The position numbers and the translations under genes are program-made. Shown in pieces: positions 26,860 through 35,649 of a stretch of DNA of 64,000 bases (positions are counted from its first letter, which is position 1; each line of letters starts with the position of its first letter). The notes below the pieces were generated by a model that did not search any database, had not been told where the DNA came from, and was given only the letters and a program-made list of their open reading frames with translations. This stretch comes from Candidatus Aminicenantes bacterium UBA6072 (GTDB taxonomy: Bacteria > Acidobacteriota > Aminicenantia > UBA2199): contig DIXU01000001.1 of assembly GCA_002436105.1 (NCBI GenBank), positions 248,001-312,000 on the forward strand. Direction: 5' to 3'.

Positions 26860-26862
26860 GAA

Positions 26863-26947
26863 TGCCGGAGAAGGGAATCGAACCCTTATGAGGGAAATCC
26901 TCGTCAGATTTTGAGTCTGATGCGTCTGCCAATTCCGCCACTCCGGC
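26863..26947 (-). tRNA. tRNA-Leu (CAA)
   Basis: An 85-base class II tRNA with acceptor GCCGGAG pairing with CTCCGGC and discriminator A. The anticodon loop CTCAAAA is closed by CAGA/TCTG, and the T loop is GGTTCGATTCC. A long variable arm follows the anticodon stem, as expected for leucine. CCA is not encoded. Confidence 0.95.
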
Positions 26948-26963
26948 CCAGAATCAGAAATGC

Positions 26964-26992
26964 ATTATAATCAGCGCCCGTTGCTTTGTCAA
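26964..26992 (-). promoter_or_regulatory. Consensus promoter for tRNA-Leu
   Basis: Minus-strand TTGACA (26992-26987) and TATAAT (26969-26964), 17 bases apart, end 17 bases before the tRNA. It is a perfect consensus promoter, as is common for tRNA genes. Confidence 0.88.
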
Positions 26993-27044
26993 CGCGGGCG
27001 GAAGGAAGTGCCGGTGAAACAGTGGCGCTGCCAGATTCTTCTCT

Positions 27045-27115
27045 TTGTTTTGGTCATTAGGTAATTGGTGCTTGGAATTTATTTGTGATTTGGTGCTTGG
27101 GATTTGGAATTTTAT
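27045..27115 (+). repeat. Fragment of the composite intergenic repeat
   Basis: Two tandem-like versions of the module TTGGTGCTTGGAATTT and TTGGTGCTTGGGATTTGG, otherwise seen inside the composite repeats at 19-23 kb. It lies in the 426-base gap that also holds tRNA-Leu. The rest of the gap shows nothing else. Confidence 0.6.
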
Positions 27116-27195
27116 TCTTCTGAATACCTTTTTCTGACTTTTGCCTTTTTCCTTTTACCTTTAAAGGGTTTATAATCGATTTTCGAGGAGGCGCC

Positions 27196-29751
27196 ATGAA
27201 AAAAATTCTGCCGGTCATTCTGCTCCTGTCCGCGCTGGCCGCTCCGGCCCGGTCCCTTCAGACCCCCGACCAGTTCCTCGGCTTCCAGCTGGGTAGCGAC
27301 GGCAACCTGGCCCATTACGACCGCATCAAGGCCTACTTCGAGCATCTGGCCGGCGAATCCCCGCGCGTCCGGACCGTGACTCTCGGCAAGACCACCCTGG
27401 GCAATGACCTGTTCATGGCCCTCATCTCCTCGGAAGCCAACCTCAGGGACATGGACCGGATCAAGTCCGTCGCCCGCACCCTGGCCCAGGGCGAGGCCGA
27501 CGCGGCCGAGGCCGGGCGCCTGGCCGACTCGGGCAAGGCCATCGTCGCCATCACCTGCAACCTGCATTCCACCGAGATCGCCTCCTCGCAGATGGCCATG
27601 GAGCTGGGTTACCGCCTGGCCGCCGGCGGCGCCGACGTCCGGGACATCCTGGACAGCGTCGTCGTGGCGCTGTTCCCCTCGGTCAACCCCGACGGCCAGA
27701 TCATGGAGGTGGAATGGTACGCCAGGACCCGCGGCACGGAATACGAGGGGACAAGTGCCCCCTACCTCTACCACTGGTACGCCGGCCACGACAACAACCG
27801 CGACTGGTTCAAGGGCAGCCTCAAGGAAACGGCGCTGATCCTGAAGGCGCTCTATCACGACCTGCACCCGCAGCTGCTGGTCGACGAGCACCAGATGGGC
27901 TCGAGCGGCGACCGCCTGTTCATCCCCCCCTACCAGGACCCGCCCACTCCGGGAGTGCACCCGCTGGTGTGGCGCAGCATCAACCTCATCGGCTCGCGCA
28001 TCGCCTATGACCTGGAAAAGCTCGGCCTGAAAGGGGTGGCCTCGCGCGGCTTCTTTACCGGCTGGTGGATCGGCTCGCTGGACGACACGGCCTGGTTTCA
28101 CAACATCCCCGGAATCCTGTTCGAGGGGGCCTCGACGCGCCTGGCCTCGCCGATCTACGTCGAGCCCGAGGAGGTGCAGAGCGCCGAGAGCCCCGGCAAC
28201 GAGGAGCGCATCTTCAGCCCCAGCCCCTGGCAGGGCGGCTGGTGGCGCCTCGCCGACCTGATGCGCTACGACCTGCAGGCCACCCTGTCGGTGCTGGCCA
28301 CGTCGGCGCGCATGCGCAGGGAACTGCTGCTCGACACCTGGCAGGCGGCGCGCGAGAACATCGCCCGCGGCCGCGACGAGGCGCCCTACGCCTTCGTCAT
28401 CCCGCGCCGGCAGCACGACCCGGGGGCGGCCGAGCGCCTGGTCCAGGTCCTGCTCCGCTCCGGCATCCGCGTCTTCCGGCTCAGCCACCCCGCCCGCGTC
28501 GGCGATACGATGTTCGACAAGCGCTCCTATGTCGTCCCCCTGTCGCAGCCCTACCGCGCCTTCGTCAAGAACATCTTCGAGAAGCAGCGCTATCCCGACC
28601 TGCGCAGGGATCGCAAGGCCGATCCGGAACTGCCGTACGACATGGCCGCCTGGACACTGCCCCTGGGCATGGGCGTGCGCAGCGAGGCGGTCAACGAACC
28701 GCTGCAGGCCGTGATGGAGCCGGTCGGCGCCGAACCGTCGCCGCCGCTTCCCTTTCCCGAAGAGCTTGAGGAATACATCGTCCTCGACGCGCGCCACAAC
28801 GCCTCCTACCGCGCCGCCTTCGAGCTGCTGGGCAGGGGCAAGGCGGTCTACCGCAACCAGGACCACCCCGATTTTCCCCGGGGCTCGTTCCTGGTCAAGA
28901 AAAGCGAGACGCTGGAACTGCTGCGGGCCATCCACGCCGAGGCGCCGCTGGCCCCCGCCTCGAGAAAGGAGCTGCCGCTGGGGCAGTTCCGCCGCCTGCG
29001 GCCCTTCCAGGCCGGGCTCTACCAGAACTGGGGGCATAACATGACCGAGGGCTGGCTGCGCTACGTGTTCGACGAATACAAGGTCCCCTACGAGACGGTG
29101 CGCCCCAAGGACGCGGCCCGCAAGGACTGGGACAAGAAATTCGCCGTCATGGTCTTCGCCGGCGCCTCGGAGAGCGAGATCGAAACCGGCAAGCCGCCCA
29201 AGGAGCGGCAGAAGTGGGCGGCGCCGGTCCCGGCCGAATACTCGGGCGGCATCGGCGCGGAAGGCGAAAAGGAACTCAACGATCTGATAAAAAAGGGGAA
29301 AACCCTGGTCTTCATGGAAAATTCCTGCGACTACGCCATCAACAAGCTCAAGCTGCCGGTGAGCAACATCATGGAGAAGAATACCCGGGTGGTCTGCCCC
29401 GGCTCCTACCTGCGGGCGCAAGTGAAGGAATCGCCCCTGACCCTGGGCATGGACAGGAGCGCCGCCGTCTTCTTCCGCTCGACACCCACCTTCGAGACGC
29501 GGCTGCCCCGCGCCGCCGGCGAAAGCCGCTCCACGCCGCTGGTCTTCGGCGAGCGCGACCTGCTGCTGTCAGGCTGGCTGGATGGCGAGGAGCACCTGGC
29601 GCGCAGATCGCTGCTGGTCGATTATCGCCGGGGCAAGGGCCGGATCATCCTCATCGGTCCCGACGTCGTCCACCGCACCCACGGCGAGGGGACGTACAAG
29701 ATCATCTTCAACTCGCTGCTGGCCGCCGCCGAAGAGAACCAGAAGAAGTAA
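27196..29751 (+). CDS. Secreted M14-family zinc carboxypeptidase
   Basis: 851 residues with an N-terminal signal sequence (about 1-20). Zinc ligands H124 and E127 lie in NLHSTEIAS, followed by the substrate segment VNPDGQ, HDNNRDWF and a likely third-ligand region VDEHQMG. A long C-terminal region of about 500 residues lacks obvious motifs; it may hold a class-I-glutamine-amidotransferase-like fold, as in several M14 proteins of this size. GAGGAGG precedes the ATG. It probably trims extracellular or periplasmic peptides together with the S46 peptidase. Confidence 0.88.
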   Translation: MKKILPVILLLSALAAPARSLQTPDQFLGFQLGSDGNLAHYDRIKAYFEHLAGESPRVRTVTLGKTTLGNDLFMALISSEANLRDMDRIKSVARTLAQGEADAAEAGRLADSGKAIVAITCNLHSTEIASSQMAMELGYRLAAGGADVRDILDSVVVALFPSVNPDGQIMEVEWYARTRGTEYEGTSAPYLYHWYAGHDNNRDWFKGSLKETALILKALYHDLHPQLLVDEHQMGSSGDRLFIPPYQDPPTPGVHPLVWRSINLIGSRIAYDLEKLGLKGVASRGFFTGWWIGSLDDTAWFHNIPGILFEGASTRLASPIYVEPEEVQSAESPGNEERIFSPSPWQGGWWRLADLMRYDLQATLSVLATSARMRRELLLDTWQAARENIARGRDEAPYAFVIPRRQHDPGAAERLVQVLLRSGIRVFRLSHPARVGDTMFDKRSYVVPLSQPYRAFVKNIFEKQRYPDLRRDRKADPELPYDMAAWTLPLGMGVRSEAVNEPLQAVMEPVGAEPSPPLPFPEELEEYIVLDARHNASYRAAFELLGRGKAVYRNQDHPDFPRGSFLVKKSETLELLRAIHAEAPLAPASRKELPLGQFRRLRPFQAGLYQNWGHNMTEGWLRYVFDEYKVPYETVRPKDAARKDWDKKFAVMVFAGASESEIETGKPPKERQKWAAPVPAEYSGGIGAEGEKELNDLIKKGKTLVFMENSCDYAINKLKLPVSNIMEKNTRVVCPGSYLRAQVKESPLTLGMDRSAAVFFRSTPTFETRLPRAAGESRSTPLVFGERDLLLSGWLDGEEHLARRSLLVDYRRGKGRIILIGPDVVHRTHGEGTYKIIFNSLLAAAEENQKK

Positions 29752-29763
29752 GGGCCCGCAAAA

Positions 29764-30342
29764 TCAGCCAGCCGGGAGGGAGGGAAAGCCCAACCACCGT
29801 GCCGTGATCCGCATATAGTCGCGATAAGACTGGCCGAATTTCCCGAGGCAGTATTCTTCTTCGCGGATCATCTGGGAGCGCTGCAGAAAAAAGGTGATCA
29901 GCGTGATCACGGCGAACAGCCAGGAAAGGGAAGCCACGCTGACCGCGGCGTAGACGAGCAGCATGGACAGATACATGGGGTGGCGGGAGAACCGATAGAT
30001 GCCCGACGTGAATGGCCGGCCCGGAGGGGTCGCAGCGACCCGGCAAGAAGCCAGCAGCAGCACGGCAACCCCGGCGGCGAATATTCCCAACCCGACCCAA
30101 AACCATGCCGTTCCGGTCCGGAAGGGCAGGAAAACGGAGTACAGCGTGGCGCCGATCCAGAATCCCTGGGTGAGAAACAACATGATGCGGTCCTTCCGGC
30201 TGCGGATGATTCCGGCCACATGACTCGTGCGCTCGCCGATGCCACTGGGCAGCAGGATCACGGCGAGCCATTGCAAGGGATAGATGATCATGAACAGCCA
30301 TGCATTGGCGAGGCCGATTTCAAAGGCGGGTCTCCATGACAT
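29764..30342 (-). CDS. Isoprenylcysteine carboxyl methyltransferase (ICMT)-like membrane protein
   Basis: 192-residue membrane protein with four to five helices and the ICMT/PEMT-family core GIYRFSRHPMYLS followed by an EEEYCLGKFGQSY segment, which form the SAM site. Such bacterial proteins methylate unknown, usually lipid-like, substrates. The ATG at 30342 is preferred to one 45 bases upstream because GGGAGG lies six bases before it. It is convergent with the M14 gene, separated by 12 bases. Confidence 0.8.
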   Translation of the reverse strand: MSWRPAFEIGLANAWLFMIIYPLQWLAVILLPSGIGERTSHVAGIIRSRKDRIMLFLTQGFWIGATLYSVFLPFRTGTAWFWVGLGIFAAGVAVLLLASCRVAATPPGRPFTSGIYRFSRHPMYLSMLLVYAAVSVASLSWLFAVITLITFFLQRSQMIREEEYCLGKFGQSYRDYMRITARWLGFPSLPAG

Positions 30343-30502
30343 GGTGAACCTCCCGTCGGGATTGGCGCTGGAAGCATAGGGTAGCACAAGATGAACGGCC
30401 GAAGAAGAGCTGCAGGGGTCAGCCGGGAAGCTTTCCCTGGGGTCCGTCCGTCGCCGGAAGTTTCTCCCGGCGCCGACGACCGGTCACGCCGCAACGCCTA
30501 TT

Positions 30503-32080
30503 TCAGCGCGGCAACTTCTCTCGGCGTTGGCGGTGGTGTGAAATCGCCCGGCGGTGGACCTCGTCGCGCACCTGCTGCAGCAGCAGGCGCAAAGGGGAAC
30601 CCGCTGCCGGCACCGTGGACGTGCCGTCCTCCAGGAACAGGCGCTCTTCCTTCTTGGCCAGGGCCAGCAGGTCGCAGGAGAGCCCCAGGTCGGCCTTGAC
30701 CTGGCGGGCCGCGCCCAGTTGCGGCAAACCGCCATCCAAGAGCAGCAGGTCGGGGACGGGCGCAGTCCCGGCGAAACGGCGCCGCAGGACCTCTTCCAGC
30801 GCTTCGCTGTCGCCGGGGGGGGCATTGCGAATGAGATAGCTGCGGTAGAGGCGCTTTTCCGGTTGACCTTCCCTGAACGCCACCATGGCGCCGACACGGT
30901 TCTTTTCTCCCAGGTGGGAGATGTCGAAGCCCTCGATGTGCGAGGGAAAATTCCGCAGCCGCAGCATGCTTTGGATCTCAGCGCCCAGGGCGCGATAATC
31001 GCTCTTCTGCACGAACAGCGCCAGGTTCTTCCGCGCCAGGTCCAGGACCCGTTTCTTGCCGCCGCGCTGGGCGCAGCGGATGAGGACACGGCGCCCCGCC
31101 CGGGCGGAGAACATCCCGGCCATCTCCCTTGCCTGAGCCGGCGGCCGGGAAACAATGATTTCACCCGGCAGGGGCCGCAGACGGTAAAAATCGACGAGAA
31201 ACTCGCGCAGCGCCTCTTCCTCCGATTCGCACAGCGTCGGCAGGTGGAAGAACTCGCCGCGGATCACCCGTCCCTCGCTGAGGGCCAGGCGGACAAAAAA
31301 ACCCTCCCGCCCCAGCAGCGAAGCGGCGATCACGTCGCAGTCGCCGCGGGTGCGGCGGACAATATAGGGGCGCAGCGAAAACCCGCCCAGCACCTCCAGG
31401 TCCTCCTTGGCCTTCTGAGCCCCCTCGAAGTCCTGGCGCGCCGCCAGGACCCGCATGCGCGCGCGCAGCCGGGCGCCGGCCTTGCCCTTGCGGCCCTTGA
31501 GCAGGTCGACGGCCCCGGCGACCTGGCGGCGGTAGTCGTCGGTCCCGATCCTGCCGGCGCAGGGGGCCGAGCAGCGCTCGATGTGGTGAAAGAGGCAGGG
31601 GATGCCCTTGCGGAAGAGGGCGGCACCGCAGGTGCGCAGGCGGAACAGGCGGGAAACGAAGTCGATCAGTCGCCGCGCCCTGCGGGCATCCACCAGCGGC
31701 CCGAGGGCGAAACTGCCGGCGGCGACGCGCCGTGAGTAGAAGATGCCGGGAAACTCGTCCGCCAGCGTGATCTCGATGAACGGGAAGCTCTTGTCGTCCT
31801 TGAGCCGGATATTGAACGGGGGCAGATGGCTGTGCACCAGGTCGTTCTCCAGCAGCAGGGCGTCCGTCTCGCTCTCGGTGACGATGGTCTCCAGGGAAGC
31901 GGAACGCTCGAGCAGGCGCCGTACCAGGGGGTCGTCCTGCCTGCGGAAATACTGGGAGACGCGCTTGCGCAGGTCGGCCGCCTTGCCGATGTAGAGAGGT
32001 TTGCCGGCGGCGGACTTGAACAGGTAGACTCCGGGCCGCTCGGGAAGGTTGCCGCTACTTTTCAGCACCTGCGCCGGCAC
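30503..32080 (-). CDS. uvrC: UvrC, excinuclease ABC nuclease subunit, lacking the C-terminal HhH domain
   Basis: Dual-incision nuclease of nucleotide excision repair. Present are the GIY-YIG domain (GVYLFKSAAGKPLYIGKA), the Cys cluster with CGAALFRKGIPCLFHHIERC, a UVR motif (DFEGAQKAKEDLEVL) and the RNase-H-like domain with FDISHLG, LLLLDGG and RDEVHR. The protein stops just after that His motif at about 525 residues, whereas E. coli UvrC continues about 60 residues into a helix-hairpin-helix domain. The start is uncertain: GTG at 32080 or 32068, both overlapping bamD. Confidence 0.88.
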   Translation of the reverse strand: MPAQVLKSSGNLPERPGVYLFKSAAGKPLYIGKAADLRKRVSQYFRRQDDPLVRRLLERSASLETIVTESETDALLLENDLVHSHLPPFNIRLKDDKSFPFIEITLADEFPGIFYSRRVAAGSFALGPLVDARRARRLIDFVSRLFRLRTCGAALFRKGIPCLFHHIERCSAPCAGRIGTDDYRRQVAGAVDLLKGRKGKAGARLRARMRVLAARQDFEGAQKAKEDLEVLGGFSLRPYIVRRTRGDCDVIAASLLGREGFFVRLALSEGRVIRGEFFHLPTLCESEEEALREFLVDFYRLRPLPGEIIVSRPPAQAREMAGMFSARAGRRVLIRCAQRGGKKRVLDLARKNLALFVQKSDYRALGAEIQSMLRLRNFPSHIEGFDISHLGEKNRVGAMVAFREGQPEKRLYRSYLIRNAPPGDSEALEEVLRRRFAGTAPVPDLLLLDGGLPQLGAARQVKADLGLSCDLLALAKKEERLFLEDGTSTVPAAGSPLRLLLQQVRDEVHRRAISHHRQRREKLPR

Positions 32081-32888
32081 CGTCCTGCCCCGTCGGGGCT
32101 TCCTTTTTTTCCTTTTCCGCCAGGCGGGCGAGCTTATTGATCCGGCGCTGAGCCTTGCGGGCATACTTGGAGCCGGCATGGCTGCCGACCACGCGCTGGA
32201 AGAACGAGAGGGCAGTGGCGTGATCCTGCATGGCGGCATACGTCCGGCCGGTGTAATAGAGAAGCTTGTCGTTGCCGTTGAACTCGGGATATTCGTCCAT
32301 GACCTGCTTGAAGCGGGCGATGGCCCCCTCGTAGGATTTCATCAGGAGGTTGTAGTAGCCGATGCGGAAGAAATGGGTGGCCAGGACCTGCCGGCACTCG
32401 TCGATCTTCTTCTTGGCTTCGCCGGCCTCGGGGGTGCCGGGATACTGCTGGATCACCCCCTCGAAGGCCTTGACGGCGCTGAAGGTGTTGGTCTGGTCGC
32501 GCTCGGGCTTGCGCATCTGCTTGTAATAGCACATGCCGATCTGGTACTTGGCGTAGACGGCATCGGGTGAATAGGGGAAGAGGCTGACGTATTCCTGGTA
32601 CTCGGCGGCGGCCATGATCAGCGACGAGGAGTCGCGCTCCCTGAAGTAGGAGTCGGCGATGCCCAGCTTGGCCTTGTTGGCATAGATGGAGTCGGGATAG
32701 AGCTGCCCGATCTCCTTGAACAGCAGGCGGGCCTTGTCCGGGTCGCGGGTCATGTATTTCATGGCATTTTCGTACATGGTCTTGTCCGAGCCCTTCTCGC
32801 TCGGGTCGATGGTGACCGTCTTCTTGGAACGGCAGCCGGCCAAGGCGACCAGCAGCACCAGGGAGATCAGCAGGGCGGTTTTTTTCAT
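32055..32888 (-). CDS. bamD: BamD-like outer-membrane assembly lipoprotein
   Basis: 277-residue lipoprotein of the Bam complex, which inserts beta-barrel proteins into the outer membrane. A signal with lipobox VALAGC precedes tetratricopeptide repeats, visible as KARLLFKEIGQLYPDS, AAAEYQEYVSLFPYS and KAFEGVIQQYPGTPEA, then ALSFFQRVVGSHAG. The ATG at 32888 overlaps the rpe stop (ATGA) and has GGAG seven bases upstream. It supports a diderm envelope. Confidence 0.87.
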   Translation of the reverse strand: MKKTALLISLVLLVALAGCRSKKTVTIDPSEKGSDKTMYENAMKYMTRDPDKARLLFKEIGQLYPDSIYANKAKLGIADSYFRERDSSSLIMAAAEYQEYVSLFPYSPDAVYAKYQIGMCYYKQMRKPERDQTNTFSAVKAFEGVIQQYPGTPEAGEAKKKIDECRQVLATHFFRIGYYNLLMKSYEGAIARFKQVMDEYPEFNGNDKLLYYTGRTYAAMQDHATALSFFQRVVGSHAGSKYARKAQRRINKLARLAEKEKKEAPTGQDGAGAGAEK

Positions 32889-33550
32889 GAACGGCTCCAA
32901 TACAGTTGATTTTCAAACTCTTTGATCTTGCCGGCGATATCGGTGGCGTTGAACAATGCGGTGCCGATGACGAACAAATCGGCGCCCGCCTCCTTCAGCC
33001 GGGCAACGTTCCCGGGATGGATGCCCCCGTCCACCTGCAGCAGGGCCTTGCTCCCCAGAGCGGCCAGTTCCATTTTCAGGACGGATACGCGGTCCAGGGT
33101 GGCGGGAATGAACGACTGCCCCCCGTAGCCGGGGAAGACGCTCATGAGCAGGACGTAGTCCAGCTCGGCCAGGTACGGACGCAGCCGCTCCAGCGGCGTG
33201 TCGGGATTCAGGACCAGGCCGGCGCGGCAGCCGTCGGCGCGGATCCGCCGCAGCAGCCCGCCGATGTCGGTCGCCGCTTCGGCATGGAATGATATCCAGT
33301 CGACACCGGCCCGGATGAAATGCGCCGCCGCTTTCTCCGGATTGCCGACCATCAGGTGGGCGTCGAGGCCGAAGCGAAAGCGTTCGCGGACGGCGCGTGC
33401 CAGCGAGGGCCCGAACGAGATCTGGTCGACGAAATGTCCGTCCATGACGTCCAGGTGGATGAAATCGATGCCGCTGGCGGCGAAGGCGCTCAGCTTGGCC
33501 TCCAGGTTGAAGAAATTCGTCGACAGGATGGAGGGGAAGACGGGATTCAT
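32885..33550 (-). CDS. rpe: Ribulose-phosphate 3-epimerase
   Basis: 221 residues, a TIM barrel that interconverts ribulose-5-phosphate and xylulose-5-phosphate. Signature segments are FPSILSTNFFNL, FIHLDVMDGHFV, VGNPEKAA and QVDGGIHPGNV, containing the metal-binding His and Asp residues. It overlaps both neighbours by 4 bases (PASTA gene upstream, bamD downstream). Confidence 0.95.
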   Translation of the reverse strand: MNPVFPSILSTNFFNLEAKLSAFAASGIDFIHLDVMDGHFVDQISFGPSLARAVRERFRFGLDAHLMVGNPEKAAAHFIRAGVDWISFHAEAATDIGGLLRRIRADGCRAGLVLNPDTPLERLRPYLAELDYVLLMSVFPGYGGQSFIPATLDRVSVLKMELAALGSKALLQVDGGIHPGNVARLKEAGADLFVIGTALFNATDIAGKIKEFENQLYWSRS

Positions 33551-34269
33551 TGGCTGACCTGGATGCCGATCTGGTTCCGGGCGCCGATCTCGAACCCCGG
33601 CGCCGGGAACTGCTTGAGGATGATGCCCGGCTTCAGCCCGAAATAGGGCATCTCCTCGATCTTCGATATTTTCAGTCCGTGGCTTTCGAAGAACACCAGG
33701 ACCCTGGCCGCCTCCTTGCCGATCAGGTCGGGCATGACGTACGAGGCCCCCTCGCCGCCCCGGGAAATGAGCAGGTCGACGGCCGAGTTCTCGGGCACGC
33801 GGCTGCCGGCCGGCAGCGATTGGCTGATGACGCTGTCGGGCATGGCCTCGGCGGCGCTGATAAAGGCGGTATGGCCCTTTTTCAGCTTGCTCTTCTTCAG
33901 CAGCAGCTCGCTCTGCTTCTGGCTCAAGCGGACCAGCTGCGGAACGATCACCTGCCCCGGTTCCGAGGCGACGAAGATCTTGATGACCGCCTTTTCCTTG
34001 ACACGGGTCTCTGGTGCCGGGAACTGGCTGACCACGGTGTTCGGGGCGTAGGCGCTGCCGAAGTCGCCGATGACCTTTTTGAGATAGACCCCTTTCCTGG
34101 CGGCGACGGCGTAGGCCTCCTGCAGGGGCAGGCCGGTCAGGTCGGGTGAGCTGACCTCGGCCCCCTTGACCAGCAGGCTGACGGTGAAAAACACGGCCAG
34201 GACCATGACCAGGGAGTAACCGGCAAGGATCCCGACGGCCTTCCCGGCCAGCACCATTTTCTTGTTCAT
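33547..34269 (-). CDS. Membrane-anchored PASTA-domain protein
   Basis: 240 residues: a short cytoplasmic start, one helix (about residues 12-34), then three PASTA domains outside the cytoplasm. Each is recognisable by a P-x-L-x-x-L/A opening (SPDLTGLPLQEA, VPQLVRLSQKQ, MPDLIGKEA) and a QxPAP/SLPAGS-type end. PASTA domains bind peptidoglycan or muropeptides. No kinase domain is attached, unlike PknB. In many bacteria PASTA genes sit near rpe, as here. Confidence 0.88.
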   Translation of the reverse strand: MNKKMVLAGKAVGILAGYSLVMVLAVFFTVSLLVKGAEVSSPDLTGLPLQEAYAVAARKGVYLKKVIGDFGSAYAPNTVVSQFPAPETRVKEKAVIKIFVASEPGQVIVPQLVRLSQKQSELLLKKSKLKKGHTAFISAAEAMPDSVISQSLPAGSRVPENSAVDLLISRGGEGASYVMPDLIGKEAARVLVFFESHGLKISKIEEMPYFGLKPGIILKQFPAPGFEIGARNQIGIQVSQ

Positions 34270-34339
34270 CAGGGCCCTAATTTACCATATCACCCCGGTG
34301 ATTGCAAACCGCAAAGAGCGGAAGATCAGGCATCCAGCG

Positions 34340-34897
34340 TCATTTTCGCAGGCGCAGCAGCCGCTCGGCCTTGGAAAAAACGCAGCCGCAGTAGTCCTGG
34401 TGGCGTATCCCCAGCACCGCCGCCCGCGCCCGGGCCGCCGGCCAGCCGTCGCGCTTCTTGAAGTTCTCGGCCAGGAAATCGACACCGGTTTCTCGCGCCA
34501 GCTCCAGCCCCTGCGCGTTGACCTGGGCAGTCGCCTTGTAGGGGCTGATCGACAGGGTGCTGGCCACGATGTCGAAGCCGCTGATCCGGGCATGCAGCAT
34601 GGTCTTCCTCAGCCGCAGCCGGAAACAGACCGAACAGCGCCGGCCGCGCTCGGGCTCGCGCTCCAGCCCGCGCACGGCGGCGAACCATTCCGCCATGTCG
34701 TACGGGGCGAACACTACCGGCCAGGAGAGCTTTTCCGCCAGGCGCGCCACTTCCAGGCGGCGGAATTCGTACTCGCGGAACGGCTGGATGTTGGGATTGC
34801 AGAAGAAGCCGGTCACCTGGAAGCCGGCCGCGCGCAGTTGTTCCAGCACATGGGGCGAGCACGGCCCGCAGCAGACATGGAGCAGCAGTTTTTTCAC
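34340..34897 (-). CDS. queH: Epoxyqueuosine reductase QueH
   Basis: 185-residue enzyme for the last step of queuosine tRNA modification, reducing epoxyqueuosine. It shows the family start LLLHVCCGPCSPHVLE and the Cys motifs RRCSVCFRLRL and DYCGCVFS that bind iron-sulfur and metal. It starts with a 4-base overlap after the RNA methyltransferase gene, giving a small RNA-modification pair. Confidence 0.92.
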   Translation of the reverse strand: MKKLLLHVCCGPCSPHVLEQLRAAGFQVTGFFCNPNIQPFREYEFRRLEVARLAEKLSWPVVFAPYDMAEWFAAVRGLEREPERGRRCSVCFRLRLRKTMLHARISGFDIVASTLSISPYKATAQVNAQGLELARETGVDFLAENFKKRDGWPAARARAAVLGIRHQDYCGCVFSKAERLLRLRK

Positions 34898-35649
34898 AGG
34901 CCGTGCAGGCGCCGCAGCTCATGCATCAGGATGCAGGCGCTGACCCCGACGTTGAGCGAGTCGATGCGCTGCTCCTGGTCCAGGCGGATGCGCGGGAATC
35001 TTTCCAGCAGCCGCGGGTCCAGGCCCGGCCCCTCGCCTCCGAAGAGCAGCAGGCAGGGGAATTCAATGCGCGCCATGTCCAGCTGGCCGCCGCCGGAACG
35101 CGAGCCGGTCACGTAAACGCGGGCAGCAGCGCCCTGGGCCGCGGCGATCAGCTCATCGGGGCCGCGGAAGACCTGGAACGGCACATCCAGCAGGGCGGTC
35201 TGGGCGGCGCGAACGACCTTGGGGTGGTTGGGGCGGGCGCCGTCGCCGGCCAGCGCCAGCGCCGGCAGGTTGAACGCCGAGGCGCAACGGAACACCGTTC
35301 CCAGGTTGCCCGGATCCTGGACGCCGACGAGCCCGAAAACGACCCGGCAGCGGCGGAAATCGATGCGCGTCTCCGGCAGGGCCAGGACGGCGACCAGCTC
35401 CGGCGGGCTCTTCATCCCGCTCACCTTGGCCATCACCCGCGGGCTTACCCGCCAATGCTCGCCCACCTCGGCCCGCGGCAGCGGCAGGGCGGCGCCCAGG
35501 TCGGTGCGGACCAGCAGCTTGTCGACGCGCAGGGAGCGGGCGAGGAGATCGCGGACCAGCTTGTCGCCGGCGAAAAAAAACCAGCTCTCCCTGGCGGCCA
35601 GCAATTCCTTCAGCCTCGGGTTGTCAGGGGAAACGATGTCAGTCTTCAT
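34894..35649 (-). CDS. TrmH/SpoU-family RNA 2'-O-methyltransferase
   Basis: 251 residues: an N-terminal substrate-binding domain (SPDNPRLKELLAAR) followed by the knotted SPOUT domain with NLGTVFRCA, LLLFGGEGPGL and IDSLNVGVSACILMHE, which together bind SAM. The target, rRNA or tRNA, is not determined. The ATG at 35649 overlaps the upstream stop by 11 bases; longer versions of the frame run into that gene. Confidence 0.9.
   Translation of the reverse strand: MKTDIVSPDNPRLKELLAARESWFFFAGDKLVRDLLARSLRVDKLLVRTDLGAALPLPRAEVGEHWRVSPRVMAKVSGMKSPPELVAVLALPETRIDFRRCRVVFGLVGVQDPGNLGTVFRCASAFNLPALALAGDGARPNHPKVVRAAQTALLDVPFQVFRGPDELIAAAQGAAARVYVTGSRSGGGQLDMARIEFPCLLLFGGEGPGLDPRLLERFPRIRLDQEQRIDSLNVGVSACILMHELRRLHGL

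Noticed and set aside
27112..29421. 769-residue open frame opposite the M14 carboxypeptidase
   Set aside because: Antisense shadow; the sense strand has signal peptide and zinc motifs.
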